DNA of 64,000 nt from Diatrype stigma (GCA_022225965.2 JAKJXP020000140.1:1-64000); one strand, 5' to 3'; shown: positions 10,547-24,520, counted from the first letter of the stretch. Made by a program: numbers and translations. Notes: generated by a model not told the origin, from the letters alone.

Positions 10547-12333
10547 TCAGTCCGCCTTCCAGCGAACATCGATCATAGCTAGAGCTGATCCCTTTGGCTG
10601 ACTCACGCTATGAAGGACATATCGTGGATCCGCATCCAGGAATATAGCCTTCCAATCCTCGACTGTCCGTTCCATAGCGTTGAAGGTGGCACCCATGTTC
10701 AAGTCCATCACCCCGATGAAACCGTTTAGCATGACAAGTTCCTCATATCTTAAACCAATGACAGAAAAGTTTCGAGAGTTCGCACATACCGGGCATCTTG
10801 CTCTTGCCAAAGTGGCACTTCCCCGGGCTTCGGCATGCAGAATTCCTGGATCAAGATCCTAGCGCCCGGCTTCAGAACGGGAATCTGGACTTTGAGGATG
10901 AGCGCACAGTACTTGTTGGACCAGCTGACCAGTTGTGCAGGATCCACCGCATGAAGTAAACGTCCGCAACGACGGTCTGGGGCTTGAATAGATCGTGCGC
11001 CATGAACTGCACCCTGGTCGCGAGCTCTGCTGGCAGGCTCGCGCCCGCACCTTCAACGACCTGTTCCATGTCTTGTACTACAAAGGTCAGATCGGGAAAC
11101 TGCTTGGCCAACGCGATAGACACATGGCCCTGGGAGCCGCCGATATCGACGACTCGGGCAGTTCCCAGCGAGGCCCACTCGTAGTGGTCCAGCACGTAAG
11201 TCAGATCGTAACCGTCAGACGAAGTCATTGCCTTCACTGTCATATTAATTCTTGTCAACAAACCATTCCTTCAATATTCAACAGAACCACCCAAAAATGG
11301 CAAGATAAAGGGTCGCTTGCTATTAGAACAAGTCCAAGAACTTGCAAGAAGCAGGAGACTGCCAGGTAAAATCACTTACTAGTACCAGAGAAACGCGCAG
11401 CTCGCTCCGGATTTGATGCAACGAAGTCGTATATCGAGCCGGTAATATTATGCGCAAGCGCGAAACCCTATAGTAAAGAAACAGGAGGATTAGTTATGTT
11501 AGATCGATATTCCACAAAGAACCCCGATGGGTCTCGATCATGACAACATAAAATCATTCTCGAGTAGCTGGCTCCCTAGGGTAGGAGAATGGATATAGGA
11601 GACCCATACGGTATGGTTAGGTTCCTGCGAATCTCCCCATTTCTCAATGGCGTCAACCATCTATCAAAGGTTAGTCAACCATGCCGCGGTCCAACTACTA
11701 CGACTATAATCAGCCCTACCCTGACCGCAGCTGGCCACATATCCTCCGTACCACTGGCCAGCCAGTGGGCCATGTTTGTCTCAGTGAGGATCTTGGACGC
11801 TTGCGTGTGAGCCACCGAATTTGGCTCGGGCTCGCGGAAGACGCGCATGGTCATGGCATGGCGGAGAAGGCGCTTGACCATCTGCTCAGGGAGGCCGGTC
11901 TGCTTCGCGATAGATGCGAACGTGGTCTGGCCTCAGTCCGTCGGGACCATGTTCGCGATCCCGAAGCGAGAGATCGCCTGTAAACTGACCATGTTGTTGT
12001 ACTGCGGATCGATGTCAACTTGATCCATCGGCTGCGGCTTGTCAGTGCAGGGCAAAAGCGACCAACCGATCCACGTTTGACCATCAGGTTGACAGGGTCA
12101 AGGAGCAGGTCGTATAACTCTGCAGACGCATCGAGCACCATGTCTCGGGCATTGAAGGCTTCCGATGGGAAATTCTGGGGAGCGTCCTCGTCGAAGGAGG
12201 GGGGTGGGAGCCCCTTGTCAGAGAACACGGTTTGGATTTGAGCAACGCCGTCCACGATACTCTGTGCTAGCTCCACGATCCTGATCTTGCTGCCTCCCTT
12301 GGGCAGCGCCGTGTTGGCAGGGTTCTCTGTCAT
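10547..12333 (-). pseudogene. O-methyltransferase pseudogene (nonsense codon plus 8-bp duplication)
   Basis: The minus strand encodes a recognisable fungal family-2 O-methyltransferase. The start is ATG at 12333 (MTENPANTALPKGG); the winged-helix N-domain follows (RDMVLDASAELYDLLLDP, YNNMVSLQAISRFGIANMVPTD, then GLPEQMVKRLLRHAMT). The SAM motif VVDIGGSQGHVSIALA, the QDMEQVV strand and the C-terminal FNAMERTVEDWKAIF then ALAMIDVRW end at 10547. Introns fall at plausible places. Two lesions break it. The first is an in-frame TGA at 11935-11933, directly after MVPTD. The second is a direct 8-bp duplication (GACCAGCT followed by GACCAG, 10919-10932) that shifts frame inside the conserved RWILHNW-SNKYC segment. 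Removing the 8 bp restores the family sequence. The product would methylate a phenolic or polyketide hydroxyl in intact relatives. Sequencing error could in principle explain one lesion but is less likely for two. Confidence 0.85.
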
Positions 12334-12950
12334 GGTCGCAAAGCTAGTGGGCGGCACAGCTGAAGATTGATTTGGCACGGAAGATGAAGATGCAATGGTG
12401 AACCTGGGAGGATAACTGGAAAGTTCACAGAATCAACTGCTGAGTGAGGGAGACAAGATGGAGTTCTAAATACTCCGGGGTATACATCCTCAAAAAGTGG
12501 AATTGGGGTGTTATTGGTGCTTAGACAGACATCCATCCTTAAAAGACCCTCCAGAGATAGGATTCAAGACGCGTCACCCACGACTCCAAATCGTGGGTAA
12601 TGTGACTGCAAACCAACGGCTTGCACTTGGTAGTTCCTGCAGGATAGCCTCTATGCTTTATTGGCTCTTCCTCAGGAATGTTTCCATACCTTGCATCGGG
12701 GTCTTGACTTACCTCAAACCCCGAGGGATCGTAGCTCCTCGCATAGTGATTCCTACTCTGAATGACTACTTTCCTATTGAGGACAGTTCTACCATATGCA
12801 GAGAGGGGGCGAGGAGGGGGGAGAAGCAGAAACAAAGAAAAGAGCGCCAAAACAGTCCTTCATTTTACTCTGGCATAGGCAAGCTATTCTACACCCACAC
12901 ACTCACGTCAAATGAGCGATGGAATATCTACACCCCTTCCCCCAAACCAC
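12334..12950. other. Intergenic between OMT pseudogene and beta-mannosidase
   Basis: Upstream of the O-methyltransferase remnant and downstream of the beta-mannosidase stop. No coding or RNA feature recognised. A purine-rich stretch (GAGAGGGGGCGAGG-like) lies at about 12798-12845. Confidence 0.5.
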
Positions 12951-15575
12951 TCAATCCATGCCCAGATACCTCGTCGTAATGACCGTGTCCTCCCCCGCCC
13001 CGGAAACCGGAATCTCCACCGTCTCGCCCGGCACGAGGTCGACGAGGTTGTCCGCGAACCGGACGCGCTCGTCGTCGCACTCTAGCGCGAGGCCCTTGAC
13101 GGGGACCTCGGCCGAGACGGCCACGACGCCGCGGCCCGCGTCCAGCGCGGCCCGGAGGGCCTTCGGCCTCGGAAGGTGCAGGTACTTGAGGGGCTCGGGC
13201 CAGTTGACGTAGCGCGCGAGCTGCCGTCCGGTCTTGCCGTCGACGAGGTACACCGCGACGACGGTGCGGCCCTCCTCGCCAGCGCCCGGGTGCCGCACCG
13301 GCACGTCGAGCGCCGCGATCTCGGTGCTCCGGTTCCTGGGGAGCGTGGCGTTGCGGGCCAGCGTGATTTCGTCGTGGGTGATCTCGCCGGTCTCGACGTC
13401 CCAGGCGCGCAGGACGCAGTCGACGCCGGCGACGTCGTCGCGGGGCAGCAGGTTCGAGGCCCAGACCTCGATCTTGGTCTGGACCCGGGCGCCGATGCGG
13501 CTGTACCGGCTGCGGTCCGGGTCCGGGTGGCGGTGCTCGCGGCGGGTGACGCCGAGCGTCAGGTCGGCGAGCTCGCGCTTGACGGTGAAGTAGGCGTGCT
13601 TAGGGCGCAGGTAGTAGTCGGCGATGGCCCAGCTGGTGACGGGCCAGCAGTCGTTGGTCTGCCAGACGAGGGCGCCGGCGCAGTACTCTCGGCCCGGCCC
13701 CTTCCACTGCCGCTTCCAGAGCCGGTAGGCGCTGGCGAGGCACTCGGCCTGCATCAGCTGCGTGGCGTAGATGAAGGCCTCGAGCGGGTCGGGCGCGTAC
13801 CGGAAGTTCTCCACCAGGTATAGCGCGATGCGGCGCTCGTGGCCCTCGGCCTTGTTGTGGAAGTCCACCGTGGACGACTGCGCGTACCGGTCCGGGTCGG
13901 CGCTACCTTGTGGAAGGAACGCGTCGATCGTCTTGATGTGGGGAAAGGCCTCCATCCCGAATTCCGATACGAACCGCCCCGACAACGCGTCGAAGTTCTG
14001 GTATTTCTCCTGCGTCCCGTGCCACACATTCCACTGGTGGATGTCGCCGACCGTCGGGTCCGTAGTCGTCTTGCCGCCCCACGGGCTGCCTGGGTGGTAG
14101 TGCACGGCGGGCGCGAGCTTCCGGCACGCGTCCGGCAGGATCTTCTCGTAGATGTAGCGCGCGGGGAAGTCGGTCTGGAGCCAGCTCTCGGCATCGTGGT
14201 TCTCCTGGTCCCAGGTCAGGCTGATGCTTTCGGCGAACTGGTAGTCCTCGTTGTTGCCGGCGAAGATGACGATGCTGGGGTGGTGACGCAACAGCTTTAG
14301 ATTCTCCTCGGCCTCGCGCTGGATCGACGCCAGCAGTTCGGGCCACGCCGGGTAGTTGCCGCACCCGAACATAAAGTCCTGCCACACCAGAATGCCGAGC
14401 TCGTCGCAGGCGTCGTAGAAGGCCTGCTCCTCGTAGATGCCTCCTCCCCAGACACGGATCATGAATTGGTTGCCGTCTGCGACTAGCTTCACCCAGTCGT
14501 GATACCTCTCTTTGCTAATGCGGGGGATGAAGTTGTCCGCGGGAATCCAGTCACTCCCGCCGCAGAAAATGGGAATATTGTTCACCTCGAAAAAGAACGA
14601 TGTACCTGGTTGGTCCTTAAGCGGTCGCTGGATCAGTTCTGCTTTCCGAAGCCCAATCTTCTTCGATTTCGTGTCTACCTCCTTTCCATCATGCTCCAGC
14701 GTCGCCTTGATAGTGTACAATGATTGCTTGCCATACCGCGTGGGGTACCACAGCTCTGGGTTAGAAATGACGAGCTTTGTGCTCGAACCAGCTTCTACCA
14801 CCCGAGTTGCGATAGAGTCGTCATTGAGCGAGATATCATACCGGACTTTGGAGGCTGTGCCTTCGGTAGGAGCATGAATCGTCACAGTGGCATGTTCAAG
14901 GGTCTTGTGCACATCTATATCGGCCCAGATATCCGTAATGCGAGACTCGTAGACCTCCAGGTTGATAGGTCTCCATGGCCCACAGGTCAACAGAGTTGGT
15001 CCCCAATCCCACCCCTATAACTGTTAATATGAGACGAGGCATAGAGAAAGAAGCCTTGGACATACCCAGTGATATTGCGACTTCCGTACAGCTAACCTTG
15101 ATATATCCCCATTCCAGACACCCCATTTGTGGTCAGGATACTTCTCGACTAGCTTCCAGCCCCTAAAGTATGCACTGTCAAAAGTGATGACAAGCTCGTT
15201 ATCACCATCCGTTTCGAGGACTTCGGTGATGTCAACGCGTTCCGGGGTGAACATGTTCTCCGTCTCAAGAATCGTCTTCCCGTTGAGAACGACCGTCGCG
15301 AATGTATCTAACCCATCGAACGCAAGGACTGCCTTGGCAGAACCACTAAGAGAAGGAGAGGGAAAGGTAGTCTTGTAGACCCAGACGGCCTCCCCGACCC
15401 ATTGGACGTCGTTCTCATTCTTGCCGATATATGGGTCAGGGATGAGCTTGTGTGCGAGCAGGTCTAGGTGAACGTTGGTGGGAAACTGGCTGACGGGCAG
15501 GTATTTGCTATCCTCCTTGTCCGCCTGCCTAAACTCCCAATTCTTGTCAATCGGGACTACCGTGCGGGGTGTCAT
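12951..15575 (-). CDS. mndB: Beta-mannosidase, GH2 family (intracellular B type)
   Basis: Proposed exons are 15575-15066 and 15014-12951, separated by a 51-nt intron (GTATGT...TTATAG), giving 857 aa, the normal size for fungal mannosidase B. The start MTPRTVVPIDKNWEF matches the family; the upstream in-frame extension to 15752 looks like 5' UTR. The domain order is a jelly-roll sugar-binding domain, an Ig-like domain (about 190-300), a TIM barrel and C-terminal beta domains. The catalytic acid/base Glu is in FAGNNEDYQF (about residue 424) and the nucleophile Glu in VSEFGMEAF (about 519). There is no signal peptide, so it should hydrolyse terminal beta-1,4-mannose from imported manno-oligosaccharides in the cytoplasm. 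The 3' half has much higher GC than the 5' half. The family assignment is firm; the A/B subtype rests on the missing signal peptide and length. Confidence 0.92.
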
Positions 15576-17300
15576 GATGTGGGGGCTAGAAGGGAGACAG
15601 GAGGAAGGACTAGGAACGAGGACGTCTTGTGGACGGCAGCACGACGAAGAGTCGGGATTGCGGTATTCAAGATGGACGTGTATGTCAGTTGTCTCGGCCA
15701 ATTCGACGCAGGACTGATATTCAGACTTCTTCCGAGAGTGCGTCTCAGACATGAGGCTTGAGTGACGGTGTCTAGGAGGAACCTGAACACAAAGAGTTGA
15801 ATGTCACACCTGGTGGTGCGGGATGCAAGAAGTAGAAGACAGGTTAATATATTTCATATAAAGTCGGACATTCCCATGTGCTGCCGACCAGCTTGCTGCC
15901 GCATCGAACAAGCGTGATGCGTGCGCTTATGAAGTAGGAGGACTAGGGTGAGGCGGGAGGTCATCCGCCGAGATGGATCGTGAGCATCATGTCATGTATG
16001 TACCTGGATCATCGATGCTACGAATATTAATCGATGCAATCAGATCGCCTCATAAACCGACCGGTATTCAGTAGTGGGGTCGTCCACCGAATGCGAATTG
16101 ACTTTTGTAACACAAATTACTTAACATTCGGGTTCGGGTTGCCAATTTAGAAGGCAAATATCTTGGCTTGGGGAAAGCGCCGCGGCATTGGAGATTCATA
16201 GACAGTAGAACCCTACCTACAATTCTAGCAAGTCCTAGGCAAGTACGGGGTCAAGCTTCGTATACATAAGCTATAGCTTCGTCTTCCAGTCTCACCGGGG
16301 TTCCATGCCCGAGATTGCAGGCACTTCTATACAATCTGTAGACATATAATACGGGGTGCACTACCCATGCAGCCATGGTTGGCTACATGTAGAAGTTCTT
16401 ATATGTACGATATGTGATATGTACGATATGTGATATGTACGATATGTGATATGTACGATATGTGATATGTACGATATGTGATATGTACGATATGTGATAT
16501 GTACGATATGTGATATGTACGAAGTAAAGGGGATGTCATACGTGCATATGAGCTATACTTATAGGCAATGTCATTGGAGCTCAAGAGGACGGTCTTCAGA
16601 CGCGGACCATAGACCCCCGCGACCTATTCACGCAAGAACTCACTCCATAGCTGCCTAGCACTTGTCGAAGACCCCTATGCAGCTGGGTAAGTAAGTTACA
16701 TCTGAATCTATTGGTAGGCAGGCCATAGTGAATTCATACTGGATCGCTATGCAGCAGGAATAAGTTCGGCGCTTGAGGCAAACCAAGCAAACAGCCCCCA
16801 AGCGCACTGTAAGATGCCATACGGAGGGTTTTCTACCGAGCATGTAGTTAGGGCGGAGCTTTGTCTAGGATATACTTATACGTAACGCGAATCACGGCGA
16901 ACATGTGACATCAACCAAGATGTAGCTAAGACACGACCAACCATGCAGATGCTGTTTCTGGGATCATAGCAATCATACGGATCTATATTAGACAGGGTCA
17001 TTACTCTACCTACGTACCACCAGCCCCTAAAAATAAGAGTAAGAGCTGTATCATGAAGAACACGCTACCCTAACGCCCAACAAAAACGGCCAATAAACGA
17101 GAGAAAGCAAAGAGGGTATCACTATGCCCTCAAGTCCAATCATGCCCGTCGCCCCCTTCAAAAACAGTTCTATCTCGCGGGTAGGATCAGTTCCTGGAGG
17201 AATCAGCGATCCTGCCATGCTCAACCCGGCCTAACCAACCCAATGCCATAAATAGCCTCCACTCCCACTTTCAACTAGACCAGACCAGGCCAGCGATCAA
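15576..17300. other. Intergenic with minisatellite
   Basis: The beta-mannosidase promoter should lie just above 15576, and the 3' end of the Rab gene lies at the other edge. The only structured element seen is the 16-bp minisatellite at 16401-16522. No convincing reading frame or RNA gene. Confidence 0.5.
16401..16522. repeat. Minisatellite, 16-bp unit ATATGTACGATATGTG, about 7.6 copies
   Basis: Seven perfect copies plus a partial one, back to back without spacers. Each unit contains GTAC and the half-palindrome ATATGTACGATAT. The repetitive TYRTYHIS-type reading frame across it is a by-product of the repeat. Confidence 0.95.
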
Positions 17301-18562
<1,262 letters not shown>

Positions 18563-19327
18563 GTTGGATTAGATTACGATTACGTCGTCTGGTGATGATC
18601 TTTGTCTAGTAGTAGGGTGCGAAGGTGATTGGGCGCTCTTATCGGTGTGTAGGTAGGTGAGGAGGGAGCAGACGGAAGTCAACAACGCAAATGAACTGGT
18701 TAACGCAAAAGGAATACTGCTTGTAAGATGGATGATTCGCAAACGAGTAACGTAGTTGCCCTAGCAGCAGCTCTAAACTAATATACGGAGGCTCGAGAAC
18801 TTGTTGTTTGCTGCCCGTTTTCTCAGGTTTCTGGTTATGTATAAAGTAGGTAAGGTTCATGTATAAGATTCGTAAGGGATCTGGCATGTGTGTAATAATT
18901 AGTAAATCCCACGTTTGACACCACGTTACAGGGTGAAGGCGACCTAACTACAGGGACGTCGGGGGCGCCATACCCCGAGCTAGGAGCATGTAGGGACATA
19001 CTAGGCACCTACCTAATACCTGACAATCCATACATACAATGGGCTTACCTTCTAATTACGTACCTAGGAGGGAGCAAGGAAGTTTATCGCAATCGCAATG
19101 ATGATGTGTTGATATCCATGACAGCCCTGATTTCTAGTGTAACTGTAACGGCTTATTTACATTATCTAGGTACCCAATCGACTTGTATTCACCGAAAAAT
19201 AAGTCGACGATGTATAAATCGTTCGAACGACGAAGCCTCTTGGTCAAAAGTTCATATATACTCTCATATAGTTACATGATTCAACCATGCGACGCAGTAG
19301 ATTGGACGCATCTCACTGTTGCCCACT
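18563..19327. other. Intergenic, Rab promoter and P450 3' flank
   Basis: No gene seen. TAGGTACC/TACCTA motifs cluster at about 18980-19080. The minus-strand reading frame 18639-18887 has no features. Confidence 0.5.
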
Positions 19328-21257
19328 TCATTCACCTTCCCGCTTTCGGATGAACACAGGCCAATCGTACGGGATAGCAGTGAAATGCGCTGCCCATTTC
19401 CACTCCTTCTCAGGCTCAACTTGACATATATCATAATCACGGACGATCGTAGCTGCGATCTTGAGAAGTTGGATTTTCGCGACGTTCTGGCCCGGGCATG
19501 AAGCGTATCCGGCGCCCCACTGTCCATCCGATCAGTCAGTAAGCACGCTATCTGTATAGGTACATTCCTGCATATGTAGGTGTTGCTGCTCAAGCAAGAT
19601 ACGTGCATCATTGATGCATCACGATGGGGCTGCAGCCCGCAGGACGGACAGTAGTGATAACTTGCCGGAATGAAATATTTCTCTCTGCTCGCGATATCAG
19701 GCCCGAACCAGCGGTCCGGGTTGAATTCGCGAGCGTCCGGGCCCCAGAATTCTTTCGAGTAGTGAATCACCCAGGGACTGATAGATAGGATCACGCCTTC
19801 GGGGAACGTTGTATCGCCAATAGTCACACCACCTCTGGGTGCGACGCGAGGCAACCCCACTACGTTAAAATATCAAATTATAAATTCGAGATCATCAGTC
19901 AGTGTTCGCAGCCACGCCAGCTATGAGTCAATTGGGAAAAGGTCTCGGGGTTCACCTACTAGAAGCCGGGCCAAACATGCGCAAGCCTTCTTTGACGGCA
20001 GCCTGCAAATAGGGCAGCTCGGCAGCATCTTCGTACGAGACGACGGCCCCCTGGCAGCGACCGCCATCCCTGCGCGCGGCGTCGATCTCGTTTCTGATGC
20101 GCTGCCAACCCCGCCCGCACCCCGTGGGCTGCCTCGAGAGGTGATACACGAAGCTCTGGAGCCCCGCCGAGACGGTCTCCGACGCCGCGACCACGTTGCT
20201 GCTGGCGAAGGCCCGCAGGCAGCGGAGGTCGAAGACCCCGGACCCGTCCTTCCGGGCCCGCTCCAGCCCGCGGAACCAGTGCGCGGCGAGGTCGGACCGC
20301 CGGCGCGCGTCCGCGTTCTCCTCCCGCGCCCGCAGCGCCGCCATCGTGACGTCGTACATGTGGCCCATCGGCAGGATCCCGAGCCACGTCGTGAACGGGT
20401 TCGCGAACACCCGGTGGATCCACTGGAAGTAGCCGATGAACGTCACGTAGGCCTCGGCGCCCCAGACCATCGCGATGGCGCGGTGGATGTCCTCGCCCTT
20501 CTCGAGGAATCCGAAGGGCTGCGAGAAGATGACCTCGCCCATGATGTCAAATGCGGTATACGTGAAGAACTTATCTGCGCATGTCCCACTAAGCATTAGT
20601 CTCAAGGATCTGAAGTGAACATGGTCGCACGAAAGAAGCCAACGTACCTAAGTCCATTGGCTTTTGGTTATCGGCATGCTTGTCCATCCACGCGAGCAGC
20701 TTCTTGATGCTCTCGTCCATCGCAGGCTCGGACTGCAAGACATTGTGTTGAAGGTAGCCGGTCAAGAGGTACTTTTTCGCCTCTTTAGCTTCCCTCGGGT
20801 CGACCATGGAGAAGGGGGCTTTGTGTGTATAGTCGGGCAAGCTCGAAATCCGGTACCAGTTCCCCTGTTGAAATATTTAGCTGTATAGGTAGTTATCATG
20901 ATCGGTTGTCCGTTGTTTGTGCAAAATATTACCTACCTTTGGAAGGGTGGTCAACAACACTCTCCTGATCCCATCCGGGTGGCTGACGCTGACTTCATCA
21001 TGCGCTAGCCGCACAAAATGCCCGTACTCGTCGTGGGCCCTGATGAGTGCTAGGTTCTGATCCCCATTCCAGATCTGGCGAAGATGCCATAGGCGCGAGA
21101 AGGAGGCTAGGAAAGGCCCTGGGGTGCAACTGAGGGGGGAAAAGTAGCGACGGCGCACGCATATAAAGGTTACCACAGCGATCAATAATCCCGTGTATTG
21201 TGCTGTCAATGTTGGCCATGATTTCTCGGTCAGATGTGTTCCCTGTGATTCGGGCAT
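19328..21257 (-). CDS. Cytochrome P450 monooxygenase (pisatin-demethylase-like)
   Basis: Proposed exons are 21257-20937, 20864-20648, 20574-19960, 19859-19666 and 19519-19328, giving 512 aa, a normal microsomal P450 length. It has an N-terminal hydrophobic anchor (about 20-35) followed by CTPGPFLASFSRLW. The I-helix AASETVS supplies the acid-alcohol pair, KEGLR gives the K-helix ExxR, and FNPDRWF is the PERF region. The haem loop is WGAGYASCPG with Cys457; the usual Phe is Trp here. The last intron (146 nt) appears to start with GC rather than GT: only a GC donor after FIP joins in frame to WGAGYASCPG. Overall layout resembles fungal benzoate/pisatin-type P450s; the substrate cannot be told. 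It could serve secondary metabolism or detoxification. No lesion found. Confidence 0.85.
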
Positions 21258-23378
21258 GGTGTTCAGTTTACTTGTGAAGTCAGCGATACTAGAGGAAGTC
21301 CTAAGCTCACAATACGATTCAGTCTCTTAAGATACCCGAGAGGTTAAGACATCCATCGGACTCGCTAAGACTTATACAAGAGGAGGTGGCCGATTCATAA
21401 CAAGAATTTCACCCCTGATAGTAGCCGATTGTCTCGAAAGCATCATTGACGTCGCTCGCATCGATCCATCCCAGAACGAGAGAGCGCGCATGTGATCAAG
21501 CATCAATATCACAGTAGGTACTCTGGTTATTGCGCTCATCGACTTGCGAGTCCCAGATCTCGGTTAGTCCAATGCATTATGTGGCGTCCAATCGAGAGCT
21601 CGAGAAATATCACGATGCTACCCTGCACAGCGGATCTCCTTCCGCATTCCGATGCCAGCAGCTACCAGGAGATGTAATAGATCTGCCATGGGATAGAATA
21701 GATACGTCCCGTCCCGTGGGGTGATCGGACGCGGTAGTTCAACGTCAGGGATATGCATGATAAGCATAGACATAACTGCTCCCACTTACCAACTACCTAC
21801 TTACTACCTATGTGAATACCACCTTACAGTGGGTTTCGATAGCTCTCATATGTATGTCCTGAGTAGGCACCTGTATGTCTTTACATAAGTTATATATATC
21901 GTAGCATGAGGACCTTCGTCGCTACAGGCTTCGTGAGCACAACCGGATTAGCAGATTCCGTCCTACCAAGACATGCATCCCCTCTCATAATACTAAAACG
22001 TGCTTGTTTCAACAGTCCCTCCGTCTCGACTCGGTATCTATTGACTCAGGGTCGCGTAGTAGCCACGCGAGCAGCAGAAGAACAATAGTACTATATAGGG
22101 CATAATTAAGGGGCTCTAAGTATACCGTCGGACGCCGTGTCACGGTGTCACGACGTCTCGAATTGTATGGCTCCAACCCCAGAAGCTTAGGTTAGTTCCG
22201 CCCGTCACCCTTGTGAATTCCGGGAGCCTTCATAAATGCGCCGGCTTCCTGTTGACGGTCTTCTAGCCTTTCATAAAACCCCATCCTGTTGTCTCGCTGG
22301 CTTCCAGATTAGCGATAAACCTACAACCTCAGCAGACCTGCTGAGATGGCTGACCTTGTAACGATATTGCTATATATAGCCATGAAGCCTAAGAAAAGTC
22401 ATCCTTCATCCACTGCAGTTATGTGCGTTATATAGCTTGAGACCTGACATGATTGTATGATAGTTGTGGTTGTCAATATCGCTGTGGCGGGTGTTCAATG
22501 TGAAATAGATAACATGTCGGACATCTAGTGAGCCACGTCCAGGAATAGGCCTAAAGGAGGTGTGATACATGCCTGAAGTATATCGCAATGACCCAAATCA
22601 GTCACGTTGGTCGGGAATTTACGGTCAAAGCTGACTGCCTACTATACTCAACTCATATATCCGTTTCAATATTTAGTCACAGACATGCTTTGTAGGTAGT
22701 TGACGAAATTGGCTTGAGCCTGTCTTCTTGCACGCCTGAGGACCAACATTGACGATAGCTAAGCTGGTGAAAAGATTGAAGTTATTACAACAGAAAGCCT
22801 CCCGTGTTTATTGAAAGATACTGGAAACGAGATTGGTAGATATGTGCGGTGGGATGCGGTGGTTGCATCTGATTGTACGATAAAATAAACCCAAATCTAT
22901 GAACGAACCCTGGACTCCCCCGTTCTTCTCCTCACCCCCCTTTCTCAGCCCATATGCCCACAAGCCGCCTTTTTACTATATACATTATCCGGATGAGACG
23001 AGCTGCTTCGAATAAAGCCTCTGCGAGGTAACGTCAAGTGAGTCAATCGACAAGATCAGAGCGTGATATCCGGATCTGCTGCTTGACCACGAGACGCCAC
23101 ACATGTGTCGAAGTCCACGCCGACCAAACCAGAAATAGCGTTCGTAAGCATTCGTTAACCGGTATCGCATAGCCCTGAACCGTCGGCCGTGGATTTCAAG
23201 CAAAATACCGACAGTCCAATGAAGTTCATTAGGCGAGCGGATAAACGTATCGCTCACATTCCTTGCCGCAACTCCCACAACCCCATCCCATGCTAGCCCA
23301 CCGCGCCTCAGCACGCCAGACCCCACACACCCTACGTGTTGCTTTGTTTGTGCTCTTCGCAGGATTAAGCCTGATAAA
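21258..23378. other. Intergenic, no gene recognised
   Basis: A 2.1-kb gap between the P450 promoter and the 3' end of the xylitol dehydrogenase gene. Reading frames (e.g. 22985-23326 on the minus strand, 113 codons) show no family features. No repeats longer than short direct duplications, and no RNA gene identified. Confidence 0.5.
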
Positions 23379-24520
23379 CTAGATCTTCTCGTTGGGCCCG
23401 GCGATGAGCATCTTGATGACCTCGCCCTCCTTGACCTTCTTGAAGGCGTCCTCGGCCTCGCGGAAGGGCACGACGCCGCTGACGAGGCGCTTGACGTCGA
23501 CCTTGCCGGCGGCGACGAGCTCGACGGCGAGCTTGTAGTCGCCGCTGCCGTAGCGGAAGCTGCCCTTGGCCGTGACCTCCTTGAGGCAGAGGGCCATGAT
23601 GGGGAAGGTGATGTCGGCGCGGCCCATGCCGCCCTGCACGTAGGTGCCGCCGCGCCGCACGACGTGCAGGCTGGTCTGGATGCTGGGCTCGGCGCCGCTC
23701 GCGTCGATGACGGCGTCGGCGCCGTCGGGCAGCCCGGCCTCCCGCAGGATGTTGGCCGCGTTCTCCTCGGCCGCCACGCGCTGGCTCGCGTACGCGTGCG
23801 TCGCGCAGAACGACAGCGCGAAGTCCAGCTTCGACTGCACGATGTCGACCGACACCACGGTCGACGCGCCGAACGCCCGCGCCACCGCCGCGCACAGCAG
23901 GCCCACGGGCCCCGCGCCCATCACGACCACGGACTGGCCGGGCGCCACGGCCGCCTGGCGCACGATGTGCACGGCGACGGCGAGGGGCTCGATCATCGCG
24001 CCCTCCTGCAGGGAGACGGCGTCGGGCAGCTTGTAGCAGAAGTCGGCGGGCGCGGTCCAGAAGCCCGTCAGCGTGCCGTGGTAGGGCGGCGTGGCGGCGA
24101 ACCGCATCTCCGGGCACAGGTTGTACTTGCCGCTGAGGCAGGGGCCGCACCGGCGGCACGGGTAGCCCGGCTCCAGCGCGATGCGGTCGCCCGGCTTGAG
24201 GGTCTTCACGGCCGACCCGACCTCGACCACGGTCCCCGACGACTCGTGGCCCAGCACCATCGGCTCCTTGACCACGTAGTGCCCGATCGCCCCGTGCACC
24301 CAGTAGTGCACGTCCGAGCCGCAGATGCCCGTGTAGTTCACGGCGACGAGCACGTCGTGCGCGTCGGCGAGCGTGGGCACGGGCCGGTCTGCGAACGTTA
24401 CGTCATTGGGCTTGTTGAGGATGAACGAGAGGTTCTAGAGGGGTAAGTTTATTAGTGGTGGCAGCATAAGAAGGAAGGAGGTGAGGCCTCATCACGAACG
24501 CTTGCCGATTTCGGGTCCAT
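23379..24520 (-). CDS. xdhA: Xylitol/sorbitol dehydrogenase (zinc MDR family)
   Basis: Proposed exons are 24520-24500 (MDPKSAS) and 24434-23379, giving 358 aa, the usual length. The 65-nt intron has donor GTTCGT and acceptor CTCTAG and joins to [18 protein letters not shown], the typical family N-terminus. Catalytic zinc ligands are visible in GICGSD (Cys) and GHESSG (His, Glu), and four structural-zinc Cys lie in [16 protein letters not shown]. The nucleotide fold shows GAGPVGLL, and Asp in SVDIVQSK indicates NAD+ preference. The enzyme oxidises xylitol to D-xylulose in pentose catabolism, or sorbitol to fructose; the two subtypes cannot be separated by eye. Coding GC is very high. With GH43 and beta-mannosidase in the same window it fits hemicellulose sugar use, but no operon-like linkage is implied. 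Confidence 0.9.

Noticed and set aside
10919..10932. The O-methyltransferase frame shift considered as an intron
   Set aside because: Only 8 nt are extra, far below any spliceosomal intron, and they are an exact tandem duplication.
13176..13823. A 215-codon plus-strand frame opposite the beta-mannosidase
   Set aside because: Antisense shadow of a GC-rich coding exon; composition is Val/Gly/Asp-repetitive.
16401..16522. Repeat array considered as CRISPR-like
   Set aside because: Units are contiguous without spacers and the host is a fungus; it is a minisatellite.
23664..24446. A 260-codon plus-strand reading frame opposite the xylitol dehydrogenase
   Set aside because: It is antisense to a clear zinc dehydrogenase; the long frame is a by-product of very high GC at third positions, and it is Arg/Ala/Gly/His-rich without family features.
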